DNA of 64,000 bases from Toxonevra muliebris. Taxonomy: Eukaryota; Arthropoda; Insecta; Diptera; Pallopteridae. Positions 36,259-46,913 of the stretch are shown in pieces. The stretch spans positions 17,788,182 to 17,852,181 of the forward strand of contig OY829330.1 in NCBI GenBank assembly GCA_963691655.1, in the 5' to 3' direction. The notes under the pieces are model-generated. The model was not told the DNA's origin and searched no databases. It was given only the letters and a program-made list of their open reading frames with translations. The translations under genes were made by a program, and so were the position numbers. Positions within the stretch are counted from its first letter, which is position 1, and each line of letters starts with the position of its first letter.

Positions 36259-37254
36259 CAGTGCTGTCGTTTTTAAAATTTTAAGGGGAGGAATTTCCTT
36301 TCTAGCGGAGGATTTTTCTTTACAGGGGAAGAATTTTTCAAAACGTCTTAAAAGTTTTCAAATAAGTATTACTTAGAAAATTACCAACAGTTCCACTAAT
36401 GTATAAAAATTTTATTAGAAAAAAATACGATTTTTTATTCACAGCTTTTTTGTTACAAAGTCAAACATACTTAAAGCTATAAAAGTTATGAAAATAAAAC
36501 AAATTTTATATAAAAACCAAATATTCTTTCTTTGAAAACAAACGGTGTATAATAGTAAAAAACAATAATGATTAAAAAACTACAACAAACCTGTTTTCCT
36601 TCTTCTCAAAACTCCTTTTAAAAAATAGAATGTTATTTGTGGTATATTGAACCAGCTTAATCGAGGCATCATTTATTTGAAGCATTTCTTTACCAACCAT
36701 TACTGAATTAAAAGTTGCAGCCAGCAAGCAATTTCGTTTTGCTGTTTTTTATTAGAGTCAATTGAAAAAAATTCTATTTGTCGCTGCTATGTGAAAAACT
36801 TAAAATTGGCCCAATCAATTTTTCCAGTTTTGATAATATTTTTTTTAAAGCATTCTTTAAATGAAAAATTTCACACCAAAATTCCTCCAGTTCAAAATCT
36901 AACAAATACATAAATTTATTACTAATTTATTGATATTAATTAAAAATGCAAACTTACTTTTACGCGGTTTTTCTGCTATTGATTTAAAATTGTCAAAAAT
37001 CACAAATATTAACACAAACCAAGCAAAAACTTCTGCGATAAATAAAATAGAGCTAGTCATAGTAACGAATATTTCATAGACAGAAACGAAAATAACCCAA
37101 CAGAACACATTTAGTTTGATGTGCTTTTATTTTGCATACAGCCCAAAAATTCAAGAATATGAAATAGAAGGATTTTTTCCGATTGCGGAGGACAGGAAGA
37201 TTGAGGTTTGAGCGGAGTACGAATACTCCGATCGGAGTACCTTCGACAGCACTG
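36259..37254. mobile_element. probable hAT-type element, 996 bp
   Basis: 11-bp perfect inverted ends CAGTGCTGTCG. GGAG-rich words occur inside both ends, with a palindromic ACTCCGATCGGAGT near the right end. The flanking bases are C-rich (CTCCCCCC and CCCCCTCT), so a target-site duplication cannot be confirmed. No transposase recognised. Confidence 0.65.
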
Positions 37255-38442
37255 CCCCCTCTAATATCTCATTATCTTCCTTTTTTTTACTCTAACGTAA
37301 AAAAATACTTATTTCCTTTAAAATAAGTCCAAACCTACAAAAATCCGATAATGCTTTCTATTTTTTCACAGGACAAAAATTAAAAAAAAAAAAACATTTC
37401 CTTAACTTTACTAACCTAAAGAAATTATGAATGAAAGATTAATAAGCAGTAAGTACCAGTGATGAAATTTCCAATTTTCAAATTGTACCTAATTTACCAA
37501 AAAAGTATTATACTTGATTGGTTTATCCTTTTTGTAAGAAATTTAATTTCCATTTAAAAGATAGCAATTAAAAAAAGTAAACGAAACATGAAAACGATAT
37601 TCGTATATAACTATTGTAATTCATTCTCATTGATTTATCCATATATCATGCATATTCCATAAAATAAATAAAATTACTTATATTGAAATAACATCCGTTG
37701 GCTTTTTTATATCTGATTAGTTAAATTTGGTTAAATTATTGCAGCACATGTACAGTAAATTGATCACAAAAAATAATATTTTAGGGCAAAATAAATCGGT
37801 AACTAAGAGAGGAGATTAATCACATTGGTCATGAAAGTTCCGAACTTATTATCATAATTTTCGATTTTTTAAAAATTTTCAGCCAAGATATGTTTCAAAG
37901 CTCACTTTTCATAAAAGAAAATATACATAATGCAAACAAAATTTTTGCAATCGCATGTTTATTACTAGGTTCAATGTCATAAGAAGTCAGGGATGCCAAC
38001 TCATTTTTTTTCTCCCCGATAACCCTCGAGAAATTCCCCGATTTTCGATCGAATTCCCTGCATCGAAATAATTTCATATTTCATTATTTCCATATAAACA
38101 TTTTACAAAAACGAAAAATTACCTAAAATTGACATCAATGAGTGTTATATTAAGGCGACCCTGAACTTTCTCTGTCAAAAACTTAACCAATTTTTACGGG
38201 ACTGGTAGATTAATAGAAATGTACTTTCTGGATCCGGAATTCTGTTGGCACATAGGAGATTTCACTTCAAGAAAACCTATTTTCAAAATCGATCTGGCTC
38301 AAGCTTGCACAAAGTTTAATCCTATCGGGTACAGGGATGAAATTTAGATTTTTCAAATTGTACCTAATTTATGAAAAAATTGTACCTAATTGAGCTTCAA
38401 TGTACCTAAAATAATACAATTCATTGGTAATTCTGTCAAATA

Positions 38443-39387
38443 AGTACCCGGAAATTTGAAATAAAACACAAACAACTTATCAATCATCTAAATTTATTAT
38501 ATCCCCTTCAAAATAGGCCCCTTCTGAGGCAATACACTTCTTCCAACGAACAATCCAATCATCGAAACACTTTTTAAAGCTATATTCCGGGATGGCCTTC
38601 AGTTCTCGTTGCGAATTAGTTTTGATGTCTTCAATGCTCTCAAAACGGGTTCCACGAAGTGGTAATTTGAGTTTTGGAAACAGGAAAAAGTCACACGGGG
38701 CCATATCTGGAGAGTACGGTGGTTGTTCGATGATATTTGTTGAATTTTTGTTCAAAAACTCGTTCACAATGATCGCTTTGTGCGCTGGTGCATTATCGTG
38801 GTGCAAAATCCAACTGTTGTTCCGCCAAAAATCTGGTCTTTTGCGACGAACATTCTCTCTCAAACGCCTCATAACGCCAAGATAATATTCTTTATTGACG
38901 GTTTGGCCCTCCGGTAAGAATTCCGAATGAACAACACCACGAATATCGAAGAAAACGGTCAGCATCACCTTGATTTTCGATTTGCTTTTTCTTCAGTTGA
39001 AGAAGTCGAAGGCCGCCCTGAACGTGGCAAATCGTTCACTTCTTCTCGCCCCTCTTTGAACGATTTATAGCAATCGTAAACTTGAGTTTTCGACATGGTT
39101 GAATCACCAAATGTTTTTTTCAACATTTCCAACGTTTTGGCACAAGAAATTTCGTTTGAAACACAAAATTTCACACAAACTCTTTGTTCGATATTTTTAT
39201 CCATAGTAAAAATCGCAACGCACACAAAAGGTTGACTTGTTCTTAATGACGCCGTAACCAAACTAAATGACACATAGCAATAAAAATTCACAGAATAGTG
39301 GTTGACAGTTGTGCCAACCTGGGAAATTTTTTTTTTTTTTTAATATATTCTCAGAGGGAAAATTTAAAATGAGAATTTCCGGGTACT
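38443..39387 (-). mobile_element. mariner element with internally deleted transposase
   Basis: Inverted ends AGTACCCGGAAATT (14 bp perfect) are flanked by TA at 38,441-38,442 and 39,388-39,389. The minus strand encodes a mariner N-terminus (39,216-38,965; SKTQVYDCYKSFKEGRE, then RSGRPSTSSTEE) joined out of frame to the C-terminal half (38,968-38,480; VMLTVFFDIRGVVH, HHDNAPAH, YSPDMAPCDFFLFPKLK). The spacing from the Asp of HHDN to the Asp of CDFF is 34 residues, as in DD34D mariners. The first catalytic Asp and roughly 100 residues around it are deleted, so the element cannot encode active transposase. Confidence 0.93.
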
Positions 39388-41007
39388 TATGTATTACAGA
39401 ATGTATATAGCTTTTTTCAATACAAAATGTTGTATACCTACATAAAACATAGAAAAAAATAGCAAAAAATTAGTTACGCTGTATATTTAATTCATTCTTC
39501 TCTTTGAGATCAATGCTTACAAATTATACAAATAATGATATTATAAATATACCAGTTGCGTTCTTTACATCTAATGAAGCTCGGTTCCGAAATCTTCCTT
39601 AAATTGTAAAGAAAACTGCTTTCCTGCTCGCGCTATGCCAAAAGTGGTGATTTATGCCGCGAGTTTCTCAATTCCGCTTGGAAGTAACGAGGCAGTTGCC
39701 TCAGAAGAAAAATTAAGATTGTGTCGTATATCACAGTTAATAAATATTTTTGGGCAAATTTCCTTTAATTTCGATTTCACATGTAAATGGCAAGTTGTGC
39801 TCAGCTACTTATAAACACGGGTGAATCTCCACATATTATACACTTTTTGCCTTGTTTAAGGTCTTCCTTCAACCATTTCTGCTTCATTTTCCACTCCTTT
39901 GAAAATCGGAGAGTTTTTTTTCTTTGGCGGTAACTCATCTCGTGCGTGTTTGTTGCTTTTAAAAAATGTATAAATTTCGCGTTATATTCAAACACAAAAA
40001 TTGATTTATCCAATATGTGAGTGGAACTGAAACCATACGTACTTTTCAACGTAACCCATCTGAAAGCAAGCAAGATATAATAAGAAAAATTTCAAGAATT
40101 TTATTGATCATTAAACTTGCTTATCCATCACCCTGGTTATAAATAAAAATCGCGCCAAATGTCCTTTTTTCATGTTTTACATTCATAAAAATTAATCACA
40201 AAATCTGAAGTTTTTTTTTAATCGATAAACCATTTCATTACAAAAATTTTAAGCATAAAACTATAGCAATCGGATTAAAAATAACAAAGTAATCAATGAT
40301 TGAGTAAAAATAAAATATTCTCGAAAACTCGAAATTTTTCTCAAAATTCGTTCTGGTCTAGAAAAATTAATTTTAATTCCTATGATATACAACTTGAATC
40401 GGTCGATACTATAGGTAAATAGATATTAACCTGTAAGTAAAACTGTAACCTGAAAAACCGTTATTTTGCCATATCTCGAAAACTTACTCATAGAAAAAAA
40501 ATCAATATGATTTTCGTGTTCAGCGATTAGTTTAGATTTAGTTTCATGTTATATTTTTAAAGTGAAATTTTGTATTCCAGTGTAATTTAATATAAATATC
40601 AAAAATACGGTCGGATATTTTAATCAATTCTGATTAGCCGCCATGCTGGGCGTGCCAATAGGATGCACGTTACAGTGCAACTGGTTATTTAATACATTCA
40701 GACTACATTTGGATTGAATTTTGTACTAAATTTTAGTTTGATATTGGTTTAACTTTTCCGTTTTTGCCCGTTTTTGATCTGATTTCTGGTTTGATTGTAA
40801 GTCAGAATTTTGTTTTATTTTAGTTTGAATTTTAATCCAAATTTGGTTTGAGTTTTAATCCATGTTTGGTTAAAATTTTGATTTGCTTTCCAGCGTTTGC
40901 AGACCAGCGTTTGATCTTTCTTTCTGATCTAAATTTAGATTTGCTTTAAATTTGTTGCGTCTTTTTAGCCTCAGTTTTAACCTTAGACCCGTGTGTGGTC
41001 TACCTCC

Positions 41008-42773
41008 TTGTTTATCGTTTACCTGGGCATAGCATGCCCACGATTTTTTTTTTTCATATTTTTTGGTAAGTTTTTACCTTCAATTAAAAGTTACATAAAG
41101 GTAAACCGATTTAATTGTCTATCTAGGTAAAAAAAATGTTGTTTGAGGTATAAATAAAAGATAAAATATAATTCAGAAGCAAAACTGCTCTTTATGGATA
41201 ATATGTTTTGGTTTGAAAAAACTGATACATGGTACATTTTTGTGTATTTCATTCTAAATTATGAAAAAAATTATGTATCAGAAAGAAGTTAATGAAAATG
41301 AATATAAATCTAGAAATGTTTAATTATTCTGGTGATGCTCTTCGTCGTCGTTTAAGTGGTGAAATTGGTTTAATCAGTTATTTGAAGCACTTTCAAACAA
41401 AACAAAAGACACAACTTACTAGAAGTCGACATCGAGGCAAGTTTGTAGACTACAAAACTTCGAGGCCAACTAATTTCATTGCATTTTTCACAGAAAATTT
41501 TAGTGATAGGTCCATGAAATATGTCCTGAATTCTTTGGGTTTCTTGGGTTGTACATCACACCACGATTAAGAGGTGCAGGTACTGTTAGGGTACCGTGTG
41601 CACCTTGTTGTGTTCGTTTAGCAAGTTGCTCAGCATCTTCAACACGAAGATCTGGCAATGGATTGTAGTCAGGATCAATATCAGATGCATCGTCGTATGG
41701 AATATTTCACTATCAGAGCCTTCAATATCTATCAAATCATATCTATATTTGACATTAGGCGTTTTTCTTTTTTAACTCAGAGCACGGAGTAGAGTAGAGC
41801 ACGAGTACACCGAGCACGCTCTGACAACTCTGATTTAATTTTAAAACGCATAGAGCACGAACTGTCAGAGTACAGCTATTTATAATTAGGTTTTTTCAAC
41901 AAAGTTTTTTCAATCGTTTTAATTTTTTTGGTGCAAAATTGATAAATTAATTATTTTGAGCCCTTTTTCGCCATTTCAAATAGCTGCAACACTGCTAAAA
42001 TATTTTTTTCAATCGTGCTCGTTCGTGCTCAGTCAATTTCTTCAGAGCACGGTCTGAGCGCGCTCTGATCACAAAAAGAAACACAATTACGTTTACTCTG
42101 ATTGTTCAGAGCTAAAAAGAAACACGATTACGTTTTTTGACAACTCGTGTTCTGCTCAGAGCTAATAAAGAAAAACGTCTATTAGTAACATTTGCTCCTG
42201 TTTCATCGTCGTCATCTGAATCTAAAATGTGGAAGATTATCAAGATACTTTTCTTCCTCAATCGATACTCCACCTTGTTTTGATTTCTTATTCGTCAAAA
42301 ACAACACTTTTCCATCTATCGTTTGACGAGCCATATTGCTGTTGAAAAAAATAACCAAAAAACACAGAACTAAACTAACTAAACCTAAAACTAAAAAAGA
42401 AAATTTAAGAAAAAAATTATGTTAACATACACTTCAAAAACCATTCAAATTATTAATTTATAAAACTACTTTACTTACTTTATAAATTATTACTGCACAA
42501 ATAAACCAACAAATGCACAGGAAACTCAACAGAAATCAAATGAAATAAGCCACTATAGAGCCCAACGTAACTAAACACGTACGCTTCCTATGTATTCAGT
42601 AAGGAACTAAATATATGAATTTTATACTCTATAGATAGAAGAAAATACAAAGAATATAACTAAATCGAATACAGACAGTTACCAAAACTGTTAGAAAAAA
42701 AATTCATTGTTGCATATAAAATATACTAAAAAAAAACCCATGGGCATGCTATGCCCAGATACACGATAAACAA
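41008..42773 (-). mobile_element. inverted-repeat DNA transposon of unassigned class
   Basis: The ends share TTGTTTATCGT, then TGGGCATAGCATGCCCA (itself nearly palindromic), inverted at the right (41,008-41,040 and 42,741-42,773). On the minus strand a frame starting at 42,334 reads MARQTIDGKVLFLTNKKSKQ, then IEEEKYLDNLPHF; beyond a nested MITE it continues as SDIDPDYNPLPDLRVEDAEQ. This resembles an acidic transposase leader, but no catalytic domain follows. I see no clear TSD, and no TTAA. Confidence 0.65.
41757..42180. mobile_element. nested MITE with GAGCACG repeats, 424 bp
   Basis: The ends AGGCGTTTTTCTTTTTTAAC and (inverted) AGACGTTTTTCTTTATTAGC are flanked by ATT on both sides (the direct repeat can be extended to ATTAG). 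Inside, CAGAGCACG/CGTGCTC words recur in both orientations. It splits the transposase-like leader of the element at 41,008-42,773. Confidence 0.75.
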
Positions 42774-44069
42774 ATCCTATGTTTGCGGGGACACACTCAC
42801 CTCCAGCCCCTTTATTGACGATGTTTTTATGGTTTTGTGTTCTAATCAATCGCAGCTTTCAAAGTATTATTACTTTTATTGGTGTTTGTGGGCCAGAAAT
42901 ACTAATTTTTTTAGTTTGAAAAAAAGCATGAGTTGTGGTTAATAGTTTCGTCTGAATTGGCTTGATTTTGATACTATTTTGGTCCGAAATCGGTCTGAAC
43001 CTTGTTTAAAAATTTAGTCTGAATTCGTCAGGAATTTTGGTCTAGTTTTTGTTTAATTTAAATTTTTTGATGTAAATATTTATCAGATATTCCCACTAGT
43101 TCTTGGTCTGCTTTGGTTTACTTTCCTGTCCTTTTGGCCTAAAGTTATGTCTATCTATTGGTCTGAGTTGTGGTCTAAATTTTTTTTTGAATTCTGGTAT
43201 GAATTTTAAAACTGATTTTGGTTTTTATTCGGTCTGAATTTTGGGTTTTTAGTCTGAGTTTTGACGTGAATTTGATCTCATTTTAGTCGATTTTTGTTGG
43301 AATTTCGGTCCGATTAGTGGTCTGAACAATGTTTTTTTTTTAACCGGTTATTGTCCGGTACCCGAAAGCGTGTACGGATCTAGTTGAAATTTAAAATGTA
43401 TTGGTTTTTTGGTCAAATTGAGATATATTTACAATTTAAGTAATGTATAACAGGCTTAAAGAAGGTATTTAATTTTTCATAAAAGTGAAGTGCTTGGTTA
43501 TGGAGTTGTGAGATCGTAAACTCACCACTAGGCCGATATTAATAATGATATCGATGCTAAGAGTGATATGAATATATATTTTAAAAATTCGTTTAGAGTA
43601 CAATCCAAACCAACTGTTATCTTAATTTAATTTAATTTTTTTCGGGTTTTTGTTTCGACCAAAAATGACTCAAAAAATAGAGATGTATCAAATTGTTTCA
43701 TCAAAAATTTTTCTCAAAGGAAATTAAAATTTCCTTAAATTTTTTTTCTCAAAATAGATCATTTATCAATATAAATCCATCAGAAAAGTCATAATCAAGA
43801 TTTTTGTCTGAATTTGGTCTCATTTTGATCTAGATTTTTGATTTGAATTTAGTTATTTTCTTGGTTTGAACTTCGATTTAAAAAAGTATTTAAATTTTCC
43901 GCCTAAATGTCTATCCGATTTTAGTTTGAATTTTGGTCTCAGTTTTGTTCCAGTTATCTTTTAATTTTTGACCTGTATTTGATAAAATTTTTACACTAGT
44001 TTTTGGTCTAGGTCTGAGTTTTGGTCGATAGTGAGTCTGATATTTATACTTTAATTTAGTAAATCAGCC

Positions 44070-44103
44070 ACCCCCTCCAAACCCAAATCCTAGAACCGCC
44101 ACT
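44070..44103 (-). mobile_element. hAT-like terminus
   Basis: Read on the minus strand it begins CAGTGGCGGTTCTAGGATTT and passes into a G-rich stretch, a pattern I associate with hAT ends. The opposite end was not found. It adjoins the degenerate array at 43,795-44,045, which may be the interior of the same element. Confidence 0.45.
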
Positions 44104-44797
44104 GGTAGTTGCCACACCGAATTTGAACGAGATGGGGTGTTTCGAGTTACTAGTCGTTCATTTTGATAGATAAACAAGCCTCAGTCCACTTTTAGATATC
44201 AAAGTCCTCAAAAGGGAAAACATGGGCTCTCTTTTGACTCAAATAAAAAATGGCAAAAAACTTTTTTGGAGAAAAACGGGTTCAAAGTTTCGACTATCGA
44301 TTTCAAACATAAAAAAAATATATTTCATCTTCTTTATGATGGCTGATCGTAATTTGTAAGTTTACAGATTAGTCAGCAAGGATTAAGAGTTATTAATCAG
44401 GATGTGCTGGACTAAGAAAAAGCTTTCTGAACGGTGGAAAGGGAAGTCGAAGCGCCGCGTGACTGGCGCGACTGAAACTCGGCGCTATAATCGTCTATAT
44501 CTACGAAAACACTTCGCGTCTCTCTCTAAAATTTTCACAAAATACTTTCGAAATATAATACTTTCAAATAGCACTCTTTTTTAAAAATCAATTCCTCCAA
44601 ACCAATAAATTGCAGGGCCCACTTAAGAAACGACGGAGATTTTAAGACCCAAAATATGAAATATTGCGTAAGTTAAACGTTTTACATTACATAAAATTTG
44701 ACAAAAATGTTCTACAGACTTTTATGAACGACTTCGAATCCCCCTTAAAAACAGAACATTCCCCGATTCCCCGCAAGTTGGCATAGCTGTAAAAAGT

Positions 44798-46061
44798 TTA
44801 CATTTCAAAAAATGTTACCTAAATTTTAAAAATCTTCTTATGACTTTGACCCTCTTCTGGTCAATGATAAATTGTACCTAAAATGTGCCAATTGTACCTT
44901 GTAGTTCAAAAAAGTCGGAAAAAGAAAGAAATAATTTCCCATATGAAATTGCGAATGTGTTGGCAAATTTGATTGAATTTGAAATAGTGAAAACCAGGCA
45001 TTAGTAATTAAAAGATCATAAGTACGACAAAAATAAATAGCTCAAAAATTATTTCTTTAAATTAATTCCCTTATATTCTAACACATTTCATTATGAAAAC
45101 ATTACACTTTTCTTCGTTCCTGTACCGTTTTCGTGCACATATAATATATAACAAAGAAACTATACTGAGTAAATTGTACACTCGTATATGGCGAACTCAG
45201 AGTGCCTCCAATTAAATTTTAAACATTAAATTTTGACGTTGAGTGTTTATACTTTAGTGTATATGCATATGTGCGTTGTGGGAACCCATTGGTATGAAAC
45301 ACAAGCGCTATTGAATGAAGTGCTTAAATAAAGAAGTTTGTGTTAGAAACTGAACATTTTAACTTTAAAGGCATTTTTATTGTTGTATTTTTACGTAAAT
45401 AATAAACTAATTGCTATTGTATTTCTAAAATGTTTCCTTAATTCCGCTTTTACTAAAATTACTTATATGATCATACTCTCAGGCTAGTGTTTGGTTTTAA
45501 AATTTTAGAAATTACAAAGTGGAGTAAAGGTTAGAATTTTCTATTTTTCAATTCATACTTTAAAGTAGTGATATAACGGATGTCTGCATTCGCTACATGC
45601 TAAACATTTGCATACGCTATATTGCGAAACATTCGCATAATTTTGGCATCCGCCTCCGCATTCGTAATTTTTTTTTTTTTTAAGTAAAACTTCTTTTCTC
45701 TTGTCCTAGAGTAAAACCAACCGGATGTGACGTCGCGCGTAAGTTTGCAATGCGACATAGTTTTGTCGAGCAATGTGCATGAGGTGCTAAATATCAATAT
45801 TCCCTAACTGAATTCACGAGCAAACTATATAATAAACGATTCATTAATAGTTTTAATTCAATAATACACATATTAATTACACACACACGCCTATGGCAGA
45901 AAGAACAATGTGTAGCGTCGCCATCTTAAAGTTTATGACAGTTATACATTTCGCATACAGATGGCGTAAATGTCCAAGGAATTACATGACGATGTCGCAC
46001 ACAAAAATACTTCGTCTACAATTGTCATCGACATTACCGGTATAGAGTTTATACATAGAGT
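44798..46061. other. AT-rich DNA upstream of zfh2 exons, nothing coding recognised
   Basis: Contains GTACCTAAA words at 44,870-44,900 also present near 37,485 and 38,360, and a CATTCGCAT/GCATCCGC-rich stretch at 45,575-45,670. No exon-like frame. Confidence 0.4.
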
Positions 46062-46243
46062 ATTAACAAACACAAGGTAAAAGGAAACTTCTTGTGAACT
46101 AAACGAAACACAAGCAAATGAAATTAAAAAACACAAGCCAATGAAGTAAAAAATTTAGCGATTTAAAAATTTCATTTGCTTGTTGTTTGCTTGTGTTTCG
46201 TTTAGTTCACAAGAAGTTTCACTTCTGCCTTGTGTTCGTTAAT
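46062..46243. repeat. 182-bp near-perfect hairpin repeat
   Basis: The arms share CTTGTGAACTAAACGAAACA and AACACAAGG in inverted orientation, with a spacer of roughly 40 bp. The ends read ATTAAC..GTTAAT. It lies 670 bp upstream of the zfh2 exon. Most likely a MITE; no duplication is clear. Confidence 0.75.
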
Positions 46244-46913
46244 GCACAATTTAGTTTTTGTTTGCGAATGTATAACGAAGGCTTAATTTGCCCAAAATGT
46301 GCTCACACAAATTTTCTCTGTTATTTCTATGAACTTGTTTACTCAAAACTACTTTTTTAAATATAATTTACCACATATTGAACTTGAAATCTTTATCTTC
46401 TAACTTGATCTAAATATTTGCTCTGAAAATATCTATTATATGAAATTAAATTTTGTATATTTCTCTGTGTAAAATTAATACAATGAATATGTAAATTTGG
46501 TATTAAGGCTTTTTCTACATTTGCATCCACATTCGTCACATCAGTATTTTGAAATTTCTCCGCTTGTAAAACAATCATTCAATAGATATTGTAGCGAAAA
46601 TATTGGAATAAGACGCGTATTTTCACCTCGCAAATGGGTGGACCTCCCCTATCACTACCTATTGACTATTCAGAACGTGTCACCCCGTATATGAGACAAT
46701 TCTAAAATAAAAGCATATTTCTCCTGTTTAGAAAATGATTTGATAACTGAGGTATAGATAATATTAGTTGGACTAATTTCGAGGCCCTTATGAGAAAAGT
46801 TTATCATTTTACTAAAGTCACTTATTATTTACTACATTAGTAATCAATTGAGAATTCCTACAAAAAAATACACGTACATATATTTATGTTTTTACTTTAC
46901 TTTATATTTACAG
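46244..46913 (+). other. end of the upstream zfh2 intron
   Basis: AT-rich sequence ending in a TTTTACTTTACTTTATATTT-ACAG acceptor. Short open frames on both strands (for example 46,497-46,694) have no recognised domain. Confidence 0.6.

Larger units (their letters stand above)
40712..44045. repeat. degenerate GGTTTGAATTTT/GGTCTGAATTTT array, in blocks
   Basis: Loose repeats of about 12-15 bp (TTTTGGTTTGAATT, TTTTGGTCTGAGTT and similar) fill 40,712-41,000, 42,945-43,345 and 43,795-44,045. The first and second blocks are separated by the inverted-repeat element at 41,008-42,773. Copies are strongly diverged, pointing to an old array. Confidence 0.7.
37988..44789. mobile_element. composite hAT element expanded by insertions, 6.8 kb
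   Basis: The left end CAGGGATGCCAACTC and right end (inverted) CAGCTATGCCAACTT are flanked by TAAGAAGT (37,980-37,987) and TAAAAAGT (44,790-44,797), a 7-of-8 match. The terminal 280 bp and the block 44,190-44,640 align with a related, opposite-strand copy at 56,600-57,525, where they are directly adjacent. About 5.9 kb at 38,250-44,190 is therefore later material in this copy, including the mariner, another inverted-repeat element and a degenerate satellite. A minus-strand frame near 39,801-39,950 (KEWKMKQKWLKEDLKQGKKC, then IICG) could be a BED-finger transposase leader. Confidence 0.7.

Noticed and set aside
46886..46913. ATG at 46,886 in frame with the zinc-finger exon as the zfh2 start codon
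   Set aside because: A good TTTACAG acceptor lies between it and the conserved coding sequence; the leader it would encode (FLLYFIFTV) looks like translated intron.
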